A DNA stretch of 64,000 nucleotides. Source: Danxiaibacter sp048498555. GTDB taxonomy: Bacteria > Bacteroidota > Bacteroidia > Chitinophagales > Chitinophagaceae. The stretch covers positions 124,001 through 188,000 of the forward strand of contig JBEHXT010000004.1 of NCBI GenBank assembly GCA_048498555.1. The letters are read 5' to 3'. Below the pieces are notes generated by a model. It was not told where the DNA came from. It did not search any database and was given only the letters and a program-made list of their open reading frames with translations. Every line of letters starts with the position of its first letter. The first letter of the stretch is position 1. Below are positions 60,215 to 64,000 of this stretch, in pieces. Made by a program: the position numbers and the translations under genes.

Positions 60215-61747
60215 ATGAGTCAACATTTGTCCGAACAGGAGATCATCCGCCGTGAAAAGTTAGCAAAGCTGAAAGAAGCAGGCGTAGATGCATACCCTGC
60301 ACCGTTATATCCCGTATCTCATTTTTCTACTGATATTAAGAACGATTTCAGTGAAGAAACGAAAGATAATTTTGCCAGCGTTTGTGTTGCTGGTAGAATT
60401 ATGAGTATTAATGACAGAGGAAAGGTTTTCTTTATAAAGATCCAGGATAGCAAGGGCATTATTCAATTGTATGTTAAACGCGATGATATTTGCCCTGACG
60501 AGGATAAAAGCTTTTGGAATGATGTTGTAAAACGTGGCCTTGACCTTGGCGATATTATCGGATCAACCGGTTATGTTTTCACCACTCAAACAGGTGAAAC
60601 TTCTATACATGCTCAGACCATTACTTTATTGACTAAATCTTTGAAACCGCTTCCTGTGGTTAAAAGAGATGAGCATGGCCAAGTATTTGATGCCGTTACA
60701 GATCCTGAATTCCGCTACCGCCAGCGTTATGCAGACCTGATCATCAATCCAGATGTAAAGGAAACATTTGTAAAAAGAACCAGGCTGATCAATACGATCC
60801 GCGACTTTCTAAATACACAAGGCGCTATTGAAGTAGATACACCCGTATTGCAATCTATTCCGGGTGGTGCTGCTGCAAGGCCGTTTATGACGCATCACAA
60901 CACGCTTGACATGCCTTTTTACCTGCGTATTGCGAATGAGTTGTATTTAAAAAGGCTGATTGTGGGTGGCTTTGACTGGGTATATGAGTTCAGCCGCAAC
61001 TTCCGCAATGAAGGGATGGACAGGACACACAATCCGGAATTCACTGTATTGGAATGGTACACTGCTTATAAAGATTACTTCTGGATGATGGAAGTGACTG
61101 AACAATTATTTGAAAAAATTGCTCTGGCGCTGCACGGTACAACAGAAGTAAAAGTTGGCGAAACCATCATCAATTTTAAAGCACCTTTCAAACGCCTGAG
61201 CATTTACGATGCAATTAAAGAAAACACAGGCATCGACATAAGTGAAATGAATGAAGATGAATTGCGTGCAACCTGCAAGCAGTTACATATTGAAGTAGAT
61301 AGTTCTATGGGTAAAGGCAAACTGGTGGATGCATTGTTTGGAGAGAAAGCTGAACACACATATGTGCAGCCAACTTTTATTATAGATTACCCGGTTGAAA
61401 TGAGCCCGCTTACGAAGAAGCACCGCAGCAAACCCGGACTGGTTGAGCGTTTTGAGTTAATGATCAACGGTAAAGAAATTGCGAATGCTTATTCTGAGCT
61501 GAATGACCCTATTGACCAGCGTGAACGCTTTGAAGAGCAGGTTCGTTTAATGGAACGTGGCGATGATGAAGCGATGTTTATCGACTACGACTTTTTACGT
61601 GCCCTGGAATACGGTATGCCTCCTACAAGTGGCATTGGTATTGGTATCGACAGGCTTTGCATGTTGATGACGAACCAACCTTCTATACAGGACGTGTTGT
61701 TGTTTCCGCAAATGAGGCCAGAAAGAATGGAAGAACAGGAAGATTAA
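60215..61747 (+). CDS. lysS: Lysine--tRNA ligase, class II
   Basis: 510 residues. N-terminal OB-fold anticodon domain (about 60-160, VAGRIMSINDRGKVFFIKI), then the class II catalytic core: motif 1 near 205 (IRDFLNTQGAIEVDTPVLQ), motif 2 near 270 (FEFSRNFRNEG-like, here VYEFSRNFRNEGMD with HNPEFTVLE) and motif 3 at the end (GIGIGIDRLCML). It charges tRNA-Lys in the cytoplasm. The start MSQHLSE at 60215 agrees with the -7 element. It is monocistronic with a strong terminator. Confidence 0.97.
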   Translation: MSQHLSEQEIIRREKLAKLKEAGVDAYPAPLYPVSHFSTDIKNDFSEETKDNFASVCVAGRIMSINDRGKVFFIKIQDSKGIIQLYVKRDDICPDEDKSFWNDVVKRGLDLGDIIGSTGYVFTTQTGETSIHAQTITLLTKSLKPLPVVKRDEHGQVFDAVTDPEFRYRQRYADLIINPDVKETFVKRTRLINTIRDFLNTQGAIEVDTPVLQSIPGGAAARPFMTHHNTLDMPFYLRIANELYLKRLIVGGFDWVYEFSRNFRNEGMDRTHNPEFTVLEWYTAYKDYFWMMEVTEQLFEKIALALHGTTEVKVGETIINFKAPFKRLSIYDAIKENTGIDISEMNEDELRATCKQLHIEVDSSMGKGKLVDALFGEKAEHTYVQPTFIIDYPVEMSPLTKKHRSKPGLVERFELMINGKEIANAYSELNDPIDQRERFEEQVRLMERGDDEAMFIDYDFLRALEYGMPPTSGIGIGIDRLCMLMTNQPSIQDVLLFPQMRPERMEEQED

Positions 61748-61790
61748 TTAGCCAGAAAGACGCTAAGGCGCAAAGAAGCACAAAGAGATA

Positions 61791-61832
61791 AAAAAAGCAC
61801 AGAATATAGAATCTTATTCTGTGCTTTTTTAT
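61791..61832. terminator. Bidirectional terminator between lysS and lptC
   Basis: AAAAAAGCACAGAAT (61791-61805) pairs perfectly with 61816-61830, with T-tracts on both strands. The stem core AAAAGCACAGAAT is identical to that at 43680. A 9-nt-like array (AAAGACGCT, AAGGCGCAA, AGAAGCACA) lies between the lysS stop and the stem. Confidence 0.92.
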
Positions 61833-61868
61833 TTAAGGCCTACTGGCATAATGCTACAGGCTAAACTT

Positions 61869-61903
61869 GTCTTTTGAATTTTGACTTTTTACTTTTGAAT
61901 TTT
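61869..61903 (-). repeat. 7-nt array AAAAGTC downstream of lptC
   Basis: On the plus strand GTCTTTT, GAATTTT, GACTTTT, TACTTTT, GAATTTT in exact register; on the lptC strand it starts about 12 nt after the stop codon. Confidence 0.88.
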
Positions 61904-61915
61904 TCAGCAATGAGC

Positions 61916-62536
61916 TTATTGCGTTGGCGTGGGCGTTGGAACAGGCCGTGGCGGCGCAGCGCTATCATTTGAAGGCATTAGGCTATCCCCTACCAACAGG
62001 TTTCCTGTTGCGTTTGTAAAGCTATATTTACTAAAATCCTGTTTTGCTGTAAGACCGTCTCCGTGTAGATTTTCACCGGTTATTTTATGCACCTGCACAG
62101 GTTTATACGTGTAGAACATCTGTTTGTTCTGATCCCACCACAACTCATCACAGAATAATGTATCGCCTTTTACATTATACACCACAACACTGTCGCGTAG
62201 AAAAACCTTGTTATCATTTTGTAGATAATGGCCATATTTAGCAAAAAGGTGGCTTTCCATTTTCAGGCTATCATTAAAGAAAACAACCTGCAAGGATTTT
62301 GGAAAGATGGTGCGTGGAGTATCACTCTGTGTGCGAAGCATTTGCGGCGCGGTGAGTTTGGCTTTTACCTTGCCACCTTCGCTCATGTAGCTTTCTATCT
62401 GGGAACCTTCTTCTACACTTGTTTTTTTCTTACCAAGATCCTGCACTTCTTCTATTTTGTTCTCACAGGAAAACAACAGCAATGCCGGCAGCAGTATTGC
62501 CCATTTCTTGTTTATATGTAAAAATCGTTTTACCAT
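61916..62536 (-). CDS. lptC: LPS export protein LptC (lipoprotein form)
   Basis: 206 residues from the ATG at 62536. The N-terminal hydrophobic segment ends in LLLFSC (Cys about 24), predicting a lipoprotein rather than the membrane-anchored form of E. coli. LptC-type beta-jellyroll repeats follow: KVKAKLTAPQMLR, SLKMESHLFAKYGHYLQNDNKV (span), LRDSVVVYNVKGDTLFCDELWWDQ (span) and GDGLTAKQDFSKYSFTNATG. LptC receives LPS from the LptB2FG extractor and hands it to LptA. A low-complexity Pro/Thr tail (PRPVPTPTPTQ) ends the protein. The start is fixed by a promoter whose -7 and -33 would lie inside the longer frame. Confidence 0.9.
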   Translation of the reverse strand: MVKRFLHINKKWAILLPALLLFSCENKIEEVQDLGKKKTSVEEGSQIESYMSEGGKVKAKLTAPQMLRTQSDTPRTIFPKSLQVVFFNDSLKMESHLFAKYGHYLQNDNKVFLRDSVVVYNVKGDTLFCDELWWDQNKQMFYTYKPVQVHKITGENLHGDGLTAKQDFSKYSFTNATGNLLVGDSLMPSNDSAAPPRPVPTPTPTQ

Positions 62537-62546
62537 AAAATAGGCC

Positions 62547-62579
62547 CAAAGATAAGTGAAGAGCGCGTAAGCAGACAAA
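62547..62579 (-). promoter_or_regulatory. Promoter of lptC
   Basis: -7 TATCTTTG (62547-62554) with TTTG at 62576-62579, 21-nt spacer. The -7 lies 10 nt before the ATG, giving a very short leader. Confidence 0.6.
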
Positions 62580-62699
62580 CGCCGAAGGTAGCAAGCCGCT
62601 TTTTAACAGGATTGGTGAGCAATAAATCTTCAGCTTCGAGTCCGGATCTTAAACCGTTCTATTTCCCATTGTTATCGTTAGATGTTACTTTTTGCCTTC

Positions 62700-62782
62700 G
62701 CCCCTACAGGGCTTATTGAAAATTTGTTCCTTTGTTCATGGGGCGTTGCCCCAAGCAAGTGCTCTAAGGCCACCAGCCTTAG
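62700..62782. repeat. Three tandem hairpins (REP-like element)
   Basis: GCCC-CTACA-GGGC (62700-62712), GGGGC-GTT-GCCCC (62740-62752) and CTAAGGC-CACCA-GCCTTAG (62764-62782), each perfect. The sequence is GC-richer than its surroundings. It resembles dispersed intergenic palindromes; copy number must be checked in the genome. Confidence 0.7.
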
Positions 62783-62873
62783 TCGGGTTAAAGATGAAAT
62801 TTCCTCTTCAAATTGGCGTGAAATTTATTCACAAACGTTCAATGTGTAAGTTTTAACCCCCAGCCTCAAACTC

Positions 62874-62955
62874 ACCTTATACTTCACACCTTATGCCTCA
62901 CACCTTATGCCTCATACCTTATGCCTCATACCTTATACCTGGCACCTGCCCCTCA
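62874..62955 (-). repeat. 14-bp tandem repeat (paired 7-nt words) that includes the coaX stop
   Basis: Five 14-bp units from 62874 to 62943, of which ACCTTATGCCTCAT occurs twice and ACCTTATGCCTCAC once. On the minus strand each unit is two 7-nt words, GGTATGA and GGCATAA. The coaX stop TGA (62953-62955) lies at the edge of the array. With the hairpins at 62700 it fills most of the 416-bp gap. Confidence 0.93.
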
Positions 62956-63681
62956 CCTATTCTCCTCACTAATTGCATATAATCCTTTATACATCAGGTA
63001 TGGGTCATATACAATATCGGAAGTTAGATGTGGTTTAAAGAAATGCATGTCTCCACCAGTAAGAAAAATTTTGAGGCGGGCATATTTTGCCGTGTATTCG
63101 CTGACAATTCCATCAATTTCTTTGCACATTCCTAAAATAACACCACTAAGCATATTGGTTCGCGTATCGTAACCAATCAGCGGAAAATTACCATCAGCCT
63201 TTACCAATGGCAGCTTTGCGGTGAACTCGTGCATAGAACGGAATCGCATTTCGAGGCCAGGAGAAATACCTCCGCCTAAAAATTCATGCAGTTTGTTTAC
63301 AAAATTGAATGTTATACAAGAGCCTAATCCAATCACCAGGCAATGGTTATCGGGAAACTGGTGAATGGCCCCAACTACAAGCCCCAACCTGTCGGCGCCA
63401 ATTGTTTCAGGTTTTCCCACCGGTGTTTTTACCGGCAGTTTGCTCAAATGGCTGAGCTTATGAAAATCAGTATGCTGCTGTAAAATCCCTTCCAGTTCCG
63501 GATTGTGATTAATAACGGATGAAAGAAGCGAACGCACAGGCTTATATTCTGTAACCAGGTTAAGGACAGTATCACTACTATCATCATTTAAAACAAGTAC
63601 ATCAGTCAATTCTCCATTCGTGAAAACGGCGCATTTTAAGCGCGTGTTTCCAAAGTCAAAGCAAAGGGTAGTCTGTATCAT
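62953..63681 (-). CDS. coaX: Type III pantothenate kinase
   Basis: 242 residues. ASKHA-fold motifs: phosphate-1 DFGNTRLK (residues 9-16), substrate segment ETIGADRLG (about 92-100), phosphate-2 VIGLGSCITFNFV and GGGISPGLEMR. It makes 4'-phosphopantothenate, the first step of coenzyme A synthesis, without needing Mg-chelating P-loops; it requires a monovalent cation in known members. It overlaps the upstream Lon-domain gene by one base (TAATG), indicating translational coupling. Confidence 0.94.
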   Translation of the reverse strand: MIQTTLCFDFGNTRLKCAVFTNGELTDVLVLNDDSSDTVLNLVTEYKPVRSLLSSVINHNPELEGILQQHTDFHKLSHLSKLPVKTPVGKPETIGADRLGLVVGAIHQFPDNHCLVIGLGSCITFNFVNKLHEFLGGGISPGLEMRFRSMHEFTAKLPLVKADGNFPLIGYDTRTNMLSGVILGMCKEIDGIVSEYTAKYARLKIFLTGGDMHFFKPHLTSDIVYDPYLMYKGLYAISEENR

Positions 63682-64000
63682 TAAAGATCTAAATTAAAAC
63701 CTTTCAGTTCCCTGAAATGTCCGTTAAGCTGAATTTTTTCCTTTAGTTTATCAATGCCACCTGCTATCGGTATAATTTTATTAAGATGACGTTTCAGGTA
63801 CTCCAGCCGCTGGTCCTCCTGCAGCAGCTCAAGCAACTCATACTCTTCCTGCAGCGATAGCCCTGCATGGTGTGCAATATCATAGCTCATTAAGTCGTCA
63901 TCATTCTTTTTAAAATCCTTCGACACTTTTAAAAGGCGGTGAAGCTCGCGAATACCTCCGATAATCCGGCGCATCATTTTGATATTCTTCTCATCAACCG
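63681..64000 (-). CDS. C-terminal part of a LON substrate-binding-domain protein, 5' end outside window
   Basis: About 106 residues are visible and the frame is open to base 64000. The helical end (YDIAHHAGLSLQEEYELLELLQ then YLKRHLNKIIPIAGG) matches the C-terminus of the stand-alone Lon N-terminal-domain proteins (about 190-220 residues) found next to coaX in many Bacteroidota. They lack the AAA+ and protease domains, and their function is unknown. The identification rests on this terminal part and on context. Confidence 0.75.
   Translation of the reverse strand, partial: VDEKNIKMMRRIIGGIRELHRLLKVSKDFKKNDDDLMSYDIAHHAGLSLQEEYELLELLQEDQRLEYLKRHLNKIIPIAGGIDKLKEKIQLNGHFRELKGFNLDL

Noticed and set aside
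1..64000. tRNA, rRNA, tmRNA or prophage genes
   Set aside because: No T-loop-like or rRNA segments and no phage structural or integrase genes were found by reading both strands; a covariance-model scan would be needed to exclude small RNAs.

Overview
The window reads as chromosomal DNA of a Bacteroidota bacterium, most likely a Chitinophagaceae-type soil or plant-associated species. The evidence is a SusC/SusD pair, a DUF1501/DUF1800 pair, LytS/LytTR signalling, secreted sugar oxidoreductases with twin-arginine signals, a POT and an OPT peptide transporter, and promoters of the Bacteroidota type (-7 element TAnnTTTG). The placement is inferred from gene content and not from a marker gene. I see no rRNA, tRNA, transposase, integrase, phage gene or cas gene.

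Layout. 1-6.4 kb: a very large TraB/GumN protein (cut by the window edge), a membrane acyltransferase and two unassigned proteins. 7-13 kb: a divergent pair of small HTH proteins, then pheT, a coiled-coil gene and zapA, and dxs. 13-19.4 kb: a LytS/LytTR two-component system, a secreted M28 peptidase and a DUF5686 outer-membrane protein. 19.6-25 kb: mreBCD, a secreted TPR protein and purD. 25-37 kb: POT and OPT transporters, a DUF1800-DUF1501 pair, a secreted Gfo/Idh oxidoreductase, and a haem/propeller/HEAT lipoprotein. 37-45 kb: an LpxH-like phosphoesterase with a glycosyltransferase, a fatty acid desaturase, an alkaline-phosphatase-superfamily enzyme and a PmoA-like protein. 45-60 kb: a carbohydrate locus (SusD, SusC, SDR dehydrogenase, three secreted Gfo/Idh proteins, ThuA, LacI regulator, mannonate dehydratase) consistent with uronate or keto-sugar catabolism. 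60-64 kb: lysS, lptC, coaX and the 3' end of a Lon-substrate-binding-domain gene.

The most unusual feature is in the gaps. More than twenty intergenic positions carry degenerate short-period arrays, mostly with an exact 7-nt period, one family with 8 nt and one with about 10 nt. The words look unrelated (TTGACAA, AGCTGTC, GATGTAC, GGTATAA, AAAAGTC, CTGATGT), but in at least two places one word family passes into another without losing the 7-nt register. At about fifteen genes the array begins inside, or within about 10 nt of, the stop codon, and the best-sampled family always has the same orientation relative to the gene it follows. Several arrays are arranged as long inverted pairs around terminators. 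They resemble in period the heptanucleotide STRR repeats known from heterocystous cyanobacteria, but they are far more diverse in sequence.

Promoter elements settle several starts. In pheT, lptC and the LacI gene the longer reading frame would begin inside a -7 or -33 element, so the shorter start is annotated.
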